Shown: in pieces, positions 25,201 to 33,530 of the stretch
How the letters are laid out: the number at the start of each line of letters is the position of its first letter
Position numbering within the stretch: the first letter of the stretch is position 1
DNA from: an uncultured Phocaeicola sp.
GTDB lineage: Bacteria > Bacteroidota > Bacteroidia > Bacteroidales > Bacteroidaceae
NCBI GenBank assembly: GCA_944320855.1
Contig: CALUJF010000021.1
Location: 1-48,059, forward strand
Length of the DNA: 48,059 bases
Reading direction: 5' to 3'
The notes under the pieces: model-generated
What the model saw: only the letters and a program-made list of their open reading frames with translations
Databases searched by the model: none
Told to the model about the DNA's origin: nothing
Made by a program: the position numbers and the translations under genes

Positions 25201-25365
25201 TTACTTTTTAAAGATACTTAAAGCCAATTGATAATCCTGCAAGCGTTTTTCACGTTGCTCCTGGCTTTCTTTATGATTTTTTTCAGTCATACGTTTCATA
25301 AAACGATATGCATCTTTACCATGAAGAATAGGTGTTTCTTTTATAGGTCTTGCCATATCTTTCAT
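25201..25365 (-). CDS. Small basic antitoxin-like protein, 54 aa, upstream of the GNAT toxin
   Basis: MKDMARPIKETPILHGKDAY... is the typical layout of the short Bacteroidota proteins paired with GNAT toxins: a conserved MARPIKETP, a GKDA linker, then a helix rich in Lys and Gln to the C-terminus. The start may be ATG 25365, with AAGGAA upstream, or ATG 25356 (MARPIK). The stop is six bases before the toxin ATG. It is intact even though the toxin frame is broken. It is too short for a routine gene caller. Confidence 0.72.
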   Translation of the reverse strand: MKDMARPIKETPILHGKDAYRFMKRMTEKNHKESQEQREKRLQDYQLALSIFKK

Positions 25366-25383
25366 TTTTTATAATTCCTTCGG

Positions 25384-25414
25384 CAAAGATAGGAAAATCA
25401 TTCTATTAAACCAA
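25384..25414 (-). promoter_or_regulatory. Promoter of the antitoxin/GNAT-toxin unit
   Basis: Minus-strand -33 TTG (complement of 25412-25414), 20-bp spacer, -7 TATCTTTG (complement of 25384-25391). It lies about 20 bp before the antitoxin start. Confidence 0.65.
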
Positions 25415-25454
25415 TATACTCTGCAACTTTTTGAAAAACAGGTATATAGAAACC

Positions 25455-26060
25455 TTATTTCCCTTTCAGCTCCTTGTTTATACTATCTATATAGTCAAGT
25501 ATCTCCTGACGACCGGTACCGTTTTCAGATGAAGAAACGAAATGAGGAGGGAGTTCTTCCCATTGTTCTTTCAGCTTGTTAAGGTAATTGTTTACGTTCT
25601 GTCGTGTCTTGCCTACAGTCTGTTTATCGGCTTTTGTAAAGATAATTGCAAACGGAACACCGTTTTCGCCAAGCCATTCTATGAATTCAAGGTCTATCTT
25701 TTGTGGCTCATGACGGCTGTCTATAAGTACAAAAAGGCAGGTAAGCTGTTCGCGTTCCAGAACGTAATATTCAATGAGGTTCTTGATTTTTTCCATCATC
25801 TTCTTACCTCGCAAGGCAAATCCATATCCCGGCAAGTCTACAAGAAACCATTCCTTGTTGATGAGGAAGTGGTTTATGAGCAGAGTCTTACCCGGAGTAG
25901 ATGAAGTCATGGCAAGCTTTGGTTTCTTTGTCAGCATATTGATGAGGCTGGATTTGCCTACGTTGGAACGGCCTATGAAAGCATATTCCGGTATATCCGA
26001 CTTTGGACACATATCAGCTCTGGAGCTGCTTATTGTGAATTCTGCACTTTTTATTTCCAT
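25455..26060 (-). CDS. engB: Ribosome biogenesis GTPase EngB (YsxC/YihA)
   Basis: A 201-aa GTPase needed for large-subunit assembly. G1 GRSNVGKS, G2 STPGKT, G3 DLPGYGFA and G4 TKAD are all present, with the SSSENGTGR region as G5. The start at 26060 ([11 protein letters not shown]) is preferred over an upstream Met at 26123 because the longer form would translate the 8-nt AACTYANA leader array, and because family members begin at this point. The gene follows the solute symporter on the same strand. Confidence 0.96.
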   Translation of the reverse strand: MEIKSAEFTISSSRADMCPKSDIPEYAFIGRSNVGKSSLINMLTKKPKLAMTSSTPGKTLLINHFLINKEWFLVDLPGYGFALRGKKMMEKIKNLIEYYVLEREQLTCLFVLIDSRHEPQKIDLEFIEWLGENGVPFAIIFTKADKQTVGKTRQNVNNYLNKLKEQWEELPPHFVSSSENGTGRQEILDYIDSINKELKGK

Positions 26061-26066
26061 ATATGT

Positions 26067-26103
26067 ATATGAGTTTTTGAGTTTTAAGTTTTTGAGTTTG
26101 TTG
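26067..26103 (-). repeat. 8-nt AACTYANA leader repeats before engB
   Basis: On the minus strand: AACTCAAA, AACTTAAA (with a one-base slip), ACTCAAA, AACTCATA, ending about seven bases before the engB ATG. Confidence 0.8.
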
Positions 26104-26122
26104 ATAGTGTTTTGTAATGACA

Positions 26123-27577
26123 CTAATGCGCTTTCTTGTTTATACTTAATGCTGCAAGTCCCATGAATGTGAGAAAGCCGTTGAACATCAGCATTTCATA
26201 ACCGAACTTATATCCGGTTGCACTGAATGTAAGACTGTCTATAGTATAGCAAACTATGGGTGATGCCACTGCTATGTAAGGCACATATTTGTCGCGTGGC
26301 TTCATCTTCGTAAACAGTCCGAAGCAGAACAGTCCAAGGAGTGGTCCGTAAGTGTACGAAGCAAGTATGTAGATAGTGTCAATAACGCTCTGGCTGTCTA
26401 TGGCCTCGAAAATCAATATACATGCCACAAATACAACGCTGATGCCCAAATGTGTGAATTTTCTTATCATGACAGCTTTCTTTTCGCTATACCTGTCTGT
26501 GTTCAGAATATCAATACAGAAACTGGTTGTAAGGGCTGCGAGGGCAGAATCGGCACTTGAAAATGCTGCAGCTATTATTCCAATGGTGAAGAATACCAAT
26601 ACCGCATAGCCGAGATGACCTCCAGCCGCAAACATAGGTAGCAGGTCGTCCCCTTTAGCCGGAATGCTTATATTCATTTGTGTGGCGGCAACCATTAGTA
26701 GTATTCCCAAACAGAGAAAAAGGAAATTGACCGGCACGAAAGATATTCCGTAGCAGTACATATTCTTTTGTGCCTCTTTGAGATTACGGCATGAGAGGTT
26801 TTTCTGCATCATGTCCTGGTCAAGCCCTGTCATTACTATGGTTATGAATATTCCGCTGAAGAACTGTTTGAAGAAGTTCTGTTTGGACTGCCAGTCGTCG
26901 AAAACGAATATACGGCTTTCGCTGCTGTTCTTTATTGTGTCTATCACTCCTCCAATGTTCAGATTCAGTTTGTCGGCCACATTATATAATATAAGCCCTA
27001 AGGCAAGCAACAGACACAATGTCTGCAAACTGTCAGTCCATACTATCGTACGGATTCCGCTTTTGTGAGTGTATAACCATATCAGAGCTACTGTTCCTAT
27101 GGCTGTAACGGCAAACGGTATATTGTATGCATCGAACACATAGTGCTGCAGGATTATGCACACAAGATAGAGTCTGGCTGCTGCTCCAAGCATTTTTGAT
27201 ATGAGGAAAAATGAGGCTCCTGTCTTATATGAATATCTGCCTATCCTTTGTCCAAGGTATGTATATATGGATGTCAGGTTCAGTCTGTAATATAAAGGAA
27301 GAAGCACATGCGCTATTATCAGATATCCGAAAAAGAAGCCCATACATGTCTGCATATATGTCATATCAATGTTCTTTACCATACCTGGCACGGATACAAA
27401 TGTTACTCCCGACAGTGATGCTCCTATCATTCCGAATGACACTATATACCATGGCGACTGTCTGTTGCCGCGGAAGAAAGCGTCATTGTCTGAATGGCTG
27501 TGGGCTGTGATGCGGGATATGCCGAGAAGTATCCCGAAATAGATTATTATTGTTATTAGGATAAATATTCCGTTCAT
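26123..27577 (-). CDS. Sodium/solute symporter family (SSS) transporter
   Basis: A 484-aa inner-membrane protein with about 13 hydrophobic segments. The LeuT-fold SSS signature is visible: '[19 protein letters not shown]' in the first third, '[14 protein letters not shown]', '[16 protein letters not shown]' and '[18 protein letters not shown]', which holds the Ser residues that bind Na+. The substrate is not predictable; some family members take up sialic acid, proline or myo-inositol. The start at 27577 (MNGIFILI) places the first TM at once; an upstream Met at 27601 is rejected since it overlaps the -7 box. Confidence 0.9.
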   Translation of the reverse strand: MNGIFILITIIIYFGILLGISRITAHSHSDNDAFFRGNRQSPWYIVSFGMIGASLSGVTFVSVPGMVKNIDMTYMQTCMGFFFGYLIIAHVLLPLYYRLNLTSIYTYLGQRIGRYSYKTGASFFLISKMLGAAARLYLVCIILQHYVFDAYNIPFAVTAIGTVALIWLYTHKSGIRTIVWTDSLQTLCLLLALGLILYNVADKLNLNIGGVIDTIKNSSESRIFVFDDWQSKQNFFKQFFSGIFITIVMTGLDQDMMQKNLSCRNLKEAQKNMYCYGISFVPVNFLFLCLGILLMVAATQMNISIPAKGDDLLPMFAAGGHLGYAVLVFFTIGIIAAAFSSADSALAALTTSFCIDILNTDRYSEKKAVMIRKFTHLGISVVFVACILIFEAIDSQSVIDTIYILASYTYGPLLGLFCFGLFTKMKPRDKYVPYIAVASPIVCYTIDSLTFSATGYKFGYEMLMFNGFLTFMGLAALSINKKAH

Positions 27578-27598
27578 GCGATTAGTAATATTAAAGCA

Positions 27599-27627
27599 CA
27601 AAGATAATCAGATTTTTTGTATTTTTG
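27599..27627. promoter_or_regulatory. Divergent -7 boxes for the SSS transporter and recR
   Basis: Minus-strand TATCTTTG (27599-27606) serves the transporter, plus-strand TATTTTTG (27620-27627) serves recR. The two are only 13 bp apart and face away from each other, so use of one may affect the other. No clear -33 boxes. Confidence 0.5.
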
Positions 27628-27639
27628 CATCTTGTCGTA

Positions 27640-27679
27640 AACTAACAAACTTATAAAACTAAAAACCAACAAACTTAAA
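27640..27679 (+). repeat. 8-nt leader repeats before recR
   Basis: AACTAACA, AACTTATA, a one-base slip, AACTAAA, AACCAACA and AACTTAAA. The array ends seven bases before the ATG at 27687. Confidence 0.85.
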
Positions 27680-27686
27680 AAAAATA

Positions 27687-28304
27687 ATGAACCAACAATA
27701 TCCGTCTGTACTTTTGGAAAAGGCTGTCGATGAGTTTTCACGTTTGCCGGGAATAGGCAGGAAGACAGCCATGCGTCTGGTACTTCATCTTCTGCGCCAG
27801 GACAGAGAGACTGTAGAGTCTTTTGGCAATGCAATAGTTACTCTCAAGCGCGAGGTAAAGTACTGTAAGGTTTGTCATAATATTTCGGACACAGACGTTT
27901 GTCGTATCTGTTCCACACCTTCGCGCGATTCTTCGATAGTGTGTGTGGTAGAGAATATCCGCGATGTGATGGCAGTAGAGAATACCCAGCAGTTCAACGG
28001 GCTGTATCATGTGCTCGGGGGGGTAATCTCTCCAATGGATGGAGTAGGGCCGGGAGACCTTCAGATAGACAGTCTGATAGACCGCGTAAAAGCCGGAGGG
28101 GTGAAGGAGATTATACTTGCACTCAGTTCAACTATGGAGGGTGACAGTACAAATTTCTATATATTCCGCAAGTTGAGCGGGCTTGATGTAAAGATATCGG
28201 TAATTTCCAGAGGTATCTCCATCGGTGATGAACTTCAATATACTGACGAAGTAACCTTGGGACGTTCGATAGTGAACAGAATAGAGTTTACCGGAAATAT
28301 GTAA
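27687..28304 (+). CDS. recR: Recombination mediator RecR
   Basis: A 205-aa DNA-repair protein of the RecFOR pathway, which loads RecA at gaps. An N-terminal HhH motif (PGIGRKTA), the C4 zinc site with Cys60, Cys63, Cys72 and Cys75, and the Toprim domain ('[14 protein letters not shown]', and '[18 protein letters not shown]') are all intact. Normal length. A helix-turn spacer of 19 bp leads to the next gene, so the three-gene block 27687-29303 may be one transcript. Confidence 0.97.
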   Translation: MNQQYPSVLLEKAVDEFSRLPGIGRKTAMRLVLHLLRQDRETVESFGNAIVTLKREVKYCKVCHNISDTDVCRICSTPSRDSSIVCVVENIRDVMAVENTQQFNGLYHVLGGVISPMDGVGPGDLQIDSLIDRVKAGGVKEIILALSSTMEGDSTNFYIFRKLSGLDVKISVISRGISIGDELQYTDEVTLGRSIVNRIEFTGNM

Positions 28305-28323
28305 CATAAAAAACAAGAATAGG

Positions 28324-28788
28324 ATGGAAAAAAAGATAAATGCGCTTCTAACGTTACTTAAAATAGAATTCTATGCCATGTGGGTGATTGTCATAGGATT
28401 GATAGCAGGATATGAATGTGGAATCCTGGAAGAAGGTGTGTTGATAGGTAATGATAACGCTATGTATGTGGCACAGCTTACCGGTGTTCTGCTGGCCATA
28501 TGTCTGATACCTATGTCATTGCGTATCTTCAATTTGTCGCTTACCAGATATATCAAAACACTTGATATAGAAAATGCGCTCAAGAGTTACCGCCGATGGA
28601 GTGAGGTGAGGATTATTCTTTTGCTTGTTGTGGCAGTGTTTAATATCTCCTTGTATTATTGGACAATGGACAATACCGGACTGTTATGTGGCGGTATGGC
28701 CGTATTGGCTTCTATGTTTTGTATTCCTGGCAGAAAGCGCATTCTGTCCGAACTTGATTTGACTAAAGAAGAAGAGGAGGCTGTATGA
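28324..28788 (+). CDS. Hypothetical membrane protein, 154 aa
   Basis: Four predicted membrane segments (about 16-35, 47-65, 94-110 and 115-132) with a basic loop after segment 2 (TRYIKTLDIENALKSYRRWSEVR) and an acidic C-terminal tail (LTKEEEEAV). I do not recognise the family. It overlaps the following GNAT gene by 4 bp (ATGA), and sits just after recR, so it is probably cotranscribed with them. Confidence 0.72.
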   Translation: MEKKINALLTLLKIEFYAMWVIVIGLIAGYECGILEEGVLIGNDNAMYVAQLTGVLLAICLIPMSLRIFNLSLTRYIKTLDIENALKSYRRWSEVRIILLLVVAVFNISLYYWTMDNTGLLCGGMAVLASMFCIPGRKRILSELDLTKEEEEAV

Positions 28789-29303
28789 TTCATGATATTA
28801 CTCTCCGTGCTCCCGAGCCTGAAGACCTGGAGGTTATGCTTGCTATAGAAAATGACCCGGATCTGTGGACTCATAACAGTGAAAACACCGGACCATACTC
28901 GCGCTACCAGATGAAACAGTATATAGTCAGCAATACCAACGATATATATACAGACAGGCAGCTAAGACTGATGATTTCATTACCCGACGGAAGAATAGCC
29001 GGCATAGTGGATGTGTTCGACTTTGATGTACGAAACAGTAGGGCCGAAGTAGGTATAGTTGTTCTGCGTGAATTTCGCGGAAACGGTATAGGGCGTAATG
29101 CTCTCCGTATGATGGAGAAGCATTGTTTTGATTTCTTGGGGATACATCAGATTTATGCCTATGTAAGATGTGATAATGAACCGGCACTCAAAGTCTTCCG
29201 TTTTTGTGGATTTACAGAAACAGCCGTACTTAAGTCTTGGATTCGCCGCGGACAGAAGTATTATGATGTATGTATGTTCCAGAAATTTGCAGAACCTCAA
29301 TAA
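28785..29303 (+). CDS. GNAT N-acetyltransferase (RimJ/RimL or SpeG-like)
   Basis: A 172-aa acetyltransferase of the Acetyltransf_3 type. It has the N-terminal 'LRAPEPEDLEVMLAIEND', the substrate strand 'GRIAGIVDVFDFDVRNSRAEVGIVV', and the acetyl-CoA motif RGNGIGRNAL. Members act on ribosomal protein N-termini or on spermidine, and I cannot choose between them. The ATGA overlap with the upstream membrane protein indicates translational coupling. Confidence 0.9.
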   Translation: MIHDITLRAPEPEDLEVMLAIENDPDLWTHNSENTGPYSRYQMKQYIVSNTNDIYTDRQLRLMISLPDGRIAGIVDVFDFDVRNSRAEVGIVVLREFRGNGIGRNALRMMEKHCFDFLGIHQIYAYVRCDNEPALKVFRFCGFTETAVLKSWIRRGQKYYDVCMFQKFAEPQ

Positions 29304-29311
29304 ACTGTCGG

Positions 29312-29902
29312 TCAGTTCATTGAGGGAATGGTGGGATATTTTGCCCATGTACAGTATGGCTCTCCCATGTCATTGAGAGTGTTTTGCCATAATGTCCTGT
29401 AGTTCTCCTTAAACAGTCTGTCTTTTGAGAGTTCGCTCACAATCCATGTGTTCTCATTCATTTCGCTTTGCAGTTGTCCTTCTCCCCATCCGGCATATCC
29501 GAGAAAGAATCTGACCCTGTTCTCGTATTGTCTGCCCGACTTGATGAAGTCCAGCATCTGATTGAAGTCGCCGTTCATGAACAAACCGTTGCCGAGGGGG
29601 AGCGAATCATTTATTTCTTCTATATCGTGTATGAAGAACATGGTGTCACGTCCCACCGGTCCTCCTTTGTAAACAGGAATTGAAGGAATGTCTTCAAGGT
29701 CTTTTACAAGATCGTTCAATGAAACGTGATAGCGGAAATCCTTGTTAAGCACCACTCCCATATCTCCGCTTTCTTCATGGTTTACCATAAGAATCACTGT
29801 TCGCGAGAAATGATAGTCGTTAAGCAGGGGAGAAGCAATAATAATTCTGCCTTGGCTTGGAGTTATATTATTTGATTTTACTTGAAATATCTCTTCGTAC
29901 AT
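29312..29902 (-). CDS. YqgE/AlgH family protein (DUF179)
   Basis: A 196-aa cytoplasmic protein. The family motif 'GRIIIASPLLNDYHFSRTVILMV' begins near residue 20, and 'GDMGVVLNK' and the 'YKGGPVGRDTMFFIHD' segment follow. The function of the family is not firmly known; AlgH has been tied to transcriptional regulation in Pseudomonas. It is convergent with the GNAT gene ending at 29303, with only 8 bp between the stops. Confidence 0.92.
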   Translation of the reverse strand: MYEEIFQVKSNNITPSQGRIIIASPLLNDYHFSRTVILMVNHEESGDMGVVLNKDFRYHVSLNDLVKDLEDIPSIPVYKGGPVGRDTMFFIHDIEEINDSLPLGNGLFMNGDFNQMLDFIKSGRQYENRVRFFLGYAGWGEGQLQSEMNENTWIVSELSKDRLFKENYRTLWQNTLNDMGEPYCTWAKYPTIPSMN

Positions 29903-29919
29903 AATGCTTGGTTTTATGG

Positions 29920-30405
29920 TTATAGAATCAGTTCATAGTCTATCACATCGAGATATTTTCCGAACTTCATTCCTACTTTCTTGAAATGTGATACACGTTC
30001 AAAACCTAATCTTTCATGGAGTTTGAAACTGTTTTCGTTGCCTTCAGTGATACAGGCTATGAGTGTAAGGTAGTTTCTTTTTCTGCATATGCTGATAAGT
30101 TCTTCCATTAATGCCTTTCCAATTCCCTTTCCTGTATGTCCCGGCGAAATGTAGACCGTAGTTTCAAGTGTACGGCTGTAAGCATCTTTTTCTTTCCATG
30201 GATGAACATAGCAATATCCGGCTATGTTTCCTTCCTTTGTTCTGTATACCAGATACGGGTAAGAGGAAGAAAGTACTTTTATTCGTTCCGACATCTTTTC
30301 TACACTCCATTCCTCAGTATCGAATGTGGCTACACTTTCACGTACATAATAGTTGTATATTGCTGCTATTTGTATTGCATCTGATGTTGATACTTCTGTT
30401 ATCAT
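29920..30405 (-). CDS. GNAT acetyltransferase (phosphinothricin-acetyltransferase-like)
   Basis: A 161-aa enzyme of the Pat/YncA group: 'AIQIAAIYNYYVRESVATFDTE' at the start, 'GYCYVHPWKEKDAYSRTLETTVYISP', the acetyl-CoA loop 'GKGIGKALMEELI' and 'ENSFKLHERLGFERV'. These enzymes acetylate methionine sulfoximine or small amino-acid analogues. The start at 30405 is the only sensible one. It lies 17 bp upstream of the AlgH-type gene on the same strand, so the two could form one operon. Confidence 0.88.
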   Translation of the reverse strand: MITEVSTSDAIQIAAIYNYYVRESVATFDTEEWSVEKMSERIKVLSSSYPYLVYRTKEGNIAGYCYVHPWKEKDAYSRTLETTVYISPGHTGKGIGKALMEELISICRKRNYLTLIACITEGNENSFKLHERLGFERVSHFKKVGMKFGKYLDVIDYELIL

Positions 30406-30573
30406 ATTCTTAGTTATTCATTCTAATAACAAATATAGTGAAAGTTGAATGAAGAAAAACAAGCTTGCTTGATTTTTTTGCTAAAACGCATCCTATATTA
30501 TTCAAATATACGATAAATCTTTTATACATATACCTAAAAGTAGGTTTTTTACTATTAATATACAGTGATAAGC

Positions 30574-30603
30574 TTGCTGTCAGTGGTATTTTGTATATCT
30601 TTG
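30574..30603 (+). promoter_or_regulatory. Promoter of the His-rich protein/TonB receptor operon
   Basis: -33 TTG at 30574-30576, 19-bp spacer, -7 TATCTTTG at 30596-30603, 37 bp before the ATG at 30641. The next base pattern TGTCCG is typical of the start region. Confidence 0.7.
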
Positions 30604-30640
30604 TGTCCGAAATCAGAAAATGGAAATATTATAAAGGATT

Positions 30641-31000
30641 ATGACTATCAACACTCGTACATGGATTAGGACAACAGCGTCGCTGTTTCTCACAGTATTT
30701 GTGGTGTACTATGCCATAATCTCTGCCTATGCCCACGTACACGTGGTGAACGGTGCAATGTTGGTGCATTCCCATCCATTTTCGGACCAGCACACGCATA
30801 CAGACGGACAGACTCTTGTTCTTCATTATATCACGGATTTCCATTCATTGGAAGCATCCGGTCCTCAGTTTGTATGTTCACCGTTTCAGCCGGTATTACT
30901 TATTGATTATACAGAACATGTTCCTACATGTCTGTTGCCTGAATTCGAGTCCGGCATAGGTCTTCGTGCCCCTCCTTATTCTTCATTTCATTTAGTTTAA
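30641..31000 (+). CDS. His-rich exported protein, 119 aa, upstream of a TonB receptor
   Basis: An N-terminal signal or anchor segment (about 8-30) is followed by a histidine-rich stretch, HVHVV, VHSHPFSDQHTHT (about 32-53), with nine His in 22 residues. The rest has no clear domain. A strong AAAGGATT sits before the ATG. The TonB receptor starts 103 bp later on the same strand. In Bacteroidota, short His-rich proteins next to TonB receptors are associated with zinc, copper or other metal uptake; a metal-binding role is inference. Confidence 0.72.
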   Translation: MTINTRTWIRTTASLFLTVFVVYYAIISAYAHVHVVNGAMLVHSHPFSDQHTHTDGQTLVLHYITDFHSLEASGPQFVCSPFQPVLLIDYTEHVPTCLLPEFESGIGLRAPPYSSFHLV

Positions 31001-31003
31001 CAA

Positions 31004-31060
31004 GACATCATTAGTGATGTCCTGACTCTTCGTGTCCGTAATTCTTTATGGACATGAGTC
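31004..31060 (+). promoter_or_regulatory. Two hairpins in the leader of the TonB receptor gene
   Basis: Hairpin 1 (31004-31021): GACATCA and its complement, 4-nt loop. Hairpin 2 (31024-31060): GACTC..TGTCC paired with GGACA..GAGTC around a 12-nt loop. Neither has a following T tract, so these look like an RNA leader or processing site between the two genes, not a terminator. Confidence 0.55.
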
Positions 31061-31102
31061 AATACATCGTAACATTTTATCAATTTTAAATTCAATAAAG
31101 AA

Positions 31103-33424
31103 ATGAAGAAACTTACAATATTCATTTCGGCTTTGGTGTGCGCTATAGTAAGTATGGCTGCCGGAGTCGATAACAGCCCAGTGAAAGAGGGTAACGTAAT
31201 TACAGGACATGTAATAGAAAAAGGCACAGAAAACAGTCTTCCATATGCTACGGTTTTGATAGTTGAAACAGGTGCAGGTACAGTGACTGATGCAGACGGA
31301 TACTTCATACTGAAGAAAGTTCCAGCCGGAAAATATACTCTGAAAGTAAATTCCGTAGGTTATGCTCAGCAGACTAAAGAGGTAAGCGTAAGCGATGAAT
31401 ATACAGTAGATGTACATTTTGTACTTTCCGAAGAAACCATAATGACAGATGAAGTGGTGGTTTCTGCCAATAGGAATGAAACAAGCAGAAAGCTTGCTCC
31501 GGTTGTAGTGAACGTAATGAACAATAAACTGTTCGAGATGGTGAACTCTACTGATTTGGCAAAATCGCTTAACTATCAGTCGGGATTGCGTGTGGAGAAT
31601 AACTGTCAGAACTGCGGTTTCCCTCAGGTGCGTATCAATGGTCTTGAAGGTCCATACTCACAGATTCTTATCAATAGCCGTCCGGTGATGAGTGCATTGT
31701 CCGGTGTATATGGTCTTGAGCAGATTCCTGTAAATATGATTGAGAGGGTAGAGGTGGTTCGTGGCGGCGGCTCGGCTCTTTTCGGTGCAAATGCCGTTGG
31801 AGGTACTATCAATATCATTACAAAAGACCCGGTGAACAATTCTTTCCAGGTTTCTACCAATATGTCCAATCTCGGTGGAAAATCATGGGAACAGTATATG
31901 GGAGCAAATGCTTCTCTCGTATCTTCCGACAATACATACGGTATAGCATTGTATCAGTCGTATAGAAACAGAAATCCGTATGATGCTGATGGTGACGGCT
32001 TTTCTGAACTTGGAAAACTTAATATGAATACTTTCGGACTTAGAGCTTATTATCGTCCTACTCATTTCAGCCGTATCAGTCTGGAGTATCATACCACAAA
32101 CGAATTCAGACGTGGTGGAAGTAATTTCAATCTGCAGCCTCACGAAGCAGATATCTGTGAGCAGACAAAGCACATTATTAATAGCGGTGGTCTGACATAC
32201 GATGTATTCTTCAATGAATATCGTCACAAACTCTCTGTCTACGGTTCTGTTCAGCATACCGACCGCAACAGCTATTATGGTACGCAGGAACTTGACGACC
32301 CGGGAAAGGCATACGGTACTACAGACGATTTGACAGCTGTAGGTGGAGCAATGTATGTGGGCAATATGGACAAGTGCCTTTTCTCTCCGGCTACTTTTAC
32401 CGGTGGTCTGGAGTATCAGTACAATGCCTTGCATGACATCATGGCTGGATATAACCGCGATTTGAAGCAGGATGTGAAAGTAGCCAGCGCATACGCCCAG
32501 AACGAATGGAAGATGGATAAGTTCACTTTATTGGCCGGATTCCGTCTTGACAAGCATAACCTTGTGGACAATGTGATATTCAGTCCGCGTGTGAATGCCC
32601 TGTGGAAACCGTCGGATAAGGTACAGGGACGTCTGACTTGGTCAACAGGTTTCCGTGCCCCACAGGCATACGATGAAGACCTTCATGTGGCAGCCGTAGG
32701 TGGTGAGGCTATGATTATCCGTCTGGCGGAAGGGCTGAAACCTGAACGCTCAAACAGCTTCAGCGGTTCGGTGGACTGGAGTGCTTCGTTCGGCCATTTC
32801 CAGTCAAACCTTTTGGTGGAAGGTTTCTATACGATGCTCAACGATGTGTTCTATCTTAAAAATATAGGTGAAGGCGACCAGCAGGGAACTACCATACAGG
32901 AGCGTTGCAACGGACGCGGAGCGAGAGTATATGGAGCGAATATCGACTATAAGATTGCTCACGGCAGGGATGCCCAGTTGCAGTTAGGTTTTACAGCTCA
33001 GCAGAGCAGATACACAGAGGCTGTTTACTGGAGCGAGGATGCCGATGTTGCGCCTACAAAGAAGATGACTCGTACTCCTGACCTTTACGGTTACTTTACG
33101 TTTACTTCGGCTCCTTTCAAGAACAAAAATTTTGATTTCTCATTGTCAGGCATATACACAGGACGAATGCTTGTTCCGCACTTTGCCGGTTATATCGAGA
33201 AAGATGTTCTTGAAAAGACTCCGAATTTCATGGAATTGAATCTGAAGTTGAATTATACATTCGTATTGAACGACCATCTGAAACTTCAGTTGAATGGTGG
33301 TGTGAACAATATGTTCAATGCTTTCCAAAAAGATTTGGATAAAGGTATAGGACGTGACTCAAAATATTTCTATGGCCCTACACAGCCGAGAACTATATTT
33401 ATCGGAATAAAGTTCTTCAATTAA
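31103..33424 (+). CDS. TonB-dependent outer-membrane receptor
   Basis: A 773-aa receptor. Signal peptide 1-20. Residues 32-108 form a carboxypeptidase-regulatory-like domain (GHVIEKGTENSLPYATV, GTVTDADGYF). The plug domain (115-240) contains Cys168 and Cys171 in NNCQNCGFPQVRINGLEGPYSQILINSRP (shown here in parts), a CxxC that recurs in a metal/heme-type subgroup. Then comes a beta-barrel ending in the aromatic 'TIFIGIKFF'. The substrate is unknown; a metal or metal complex is suggested by the His-rich gene upstream and by the plug cysteines. The barrel is complete. Confidence 0.9.
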   Translation: MKKLTIFISALVCAIVSMAAGVDNSPVKEGNVITGHVIEKGTENSLPYATVLIVETGAGTVTDADGYFILKKVPAGKYTLKVNSVGYAQQTKEVSVSDEYTVDVHFVLSEETIMTDEVVVSANRNETSRKLAPVVVNVMNNKLFEMVNSTDLAKSLNYQSGLRVENNCQNCGFPQVRINGLEGPYSQILINSRPVMSALSGVYGLEQIPVNMIERVEVVRGGGSALFGANAVGGTINIITKDPVNNSFQVSTNMSNLGGKSWEQYMGANASLVSSDNTYGIALYQSYRNRNPYDADGDGFSELGKLNMNTFGLRAYYRPTHFSRISLEYHTTNEFRRGGSNFNLQPHEADICEQTKHIINSGGLTYDVFFNEYRHKLSVYGSVQHTDRNSYYGTQELDDPGKAYGTTDDLTAVGGAMYVGNMDKCLFSPATFTGGLEYQYNALHDIMAGYNRDLKQDVKVASAYAQNEWKMDKFTLLAGFRLDKHNLVDNVIFSPRVNALWKPSDKVQGRLTWSTGFRAPQAYDEDLHVAAVGGEAMIIRLAEGLKPERSNSFSGSVDWSASFGHFQSNLLVEGFYTMLNDVFYLKNIGEGDQQGTTIQERCNGRGARVYGANIDYKIAHGRDAQLQLGFTAQQSRYTEAVYWSEDADVAPTKKMTRTPDLYGYFTFTSAPFKNKNFDFSLSGIYTGRMLVPHFAGYIEKDVLEKTPNFMELNLKLNYTFVLNDHLKLQLNGGVNNMFNAFQKDLDKGIGRDSKYFYGPTQPRTIFIGIKFFN

Positions 33425-33429
33425 GTTCC

Positions 33430-33528
33430 GTTTAACAACCATTTAGAAGCCGTTCAGACGGTGTTCAGTGAACGTTTAGTGAATGTTCACTGAACACCGT
33501 CTGAACGGCTTCTAAACAGATTCTAAAT
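33430..33528. repeat. Nine tandem 11-nt units enclosing a perfect 32-bp inverted repeat
   Basis: Nine 11-nt units from GTTTAACAACC to AGATTCTAAAT. Within them, 33442-33473 and 33485-33516 are perfect inverted copies of 32 bp around an 11-nt centre (one unit). It separates convergent genes (receptor + and efflux operon -), and would fold into a long RNA hairpin in either direction, so it may serve as a two-way terminator. Confidence 0.92.
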
Positions 33529-33530
33529 TA

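Noticed and set aside
30461-30490. Short CAAGC/GCTTG hairpin with T tract
   Set aside because: A 5-bp stem with a tiny loop in a divergent region is too weak for a terminator call.
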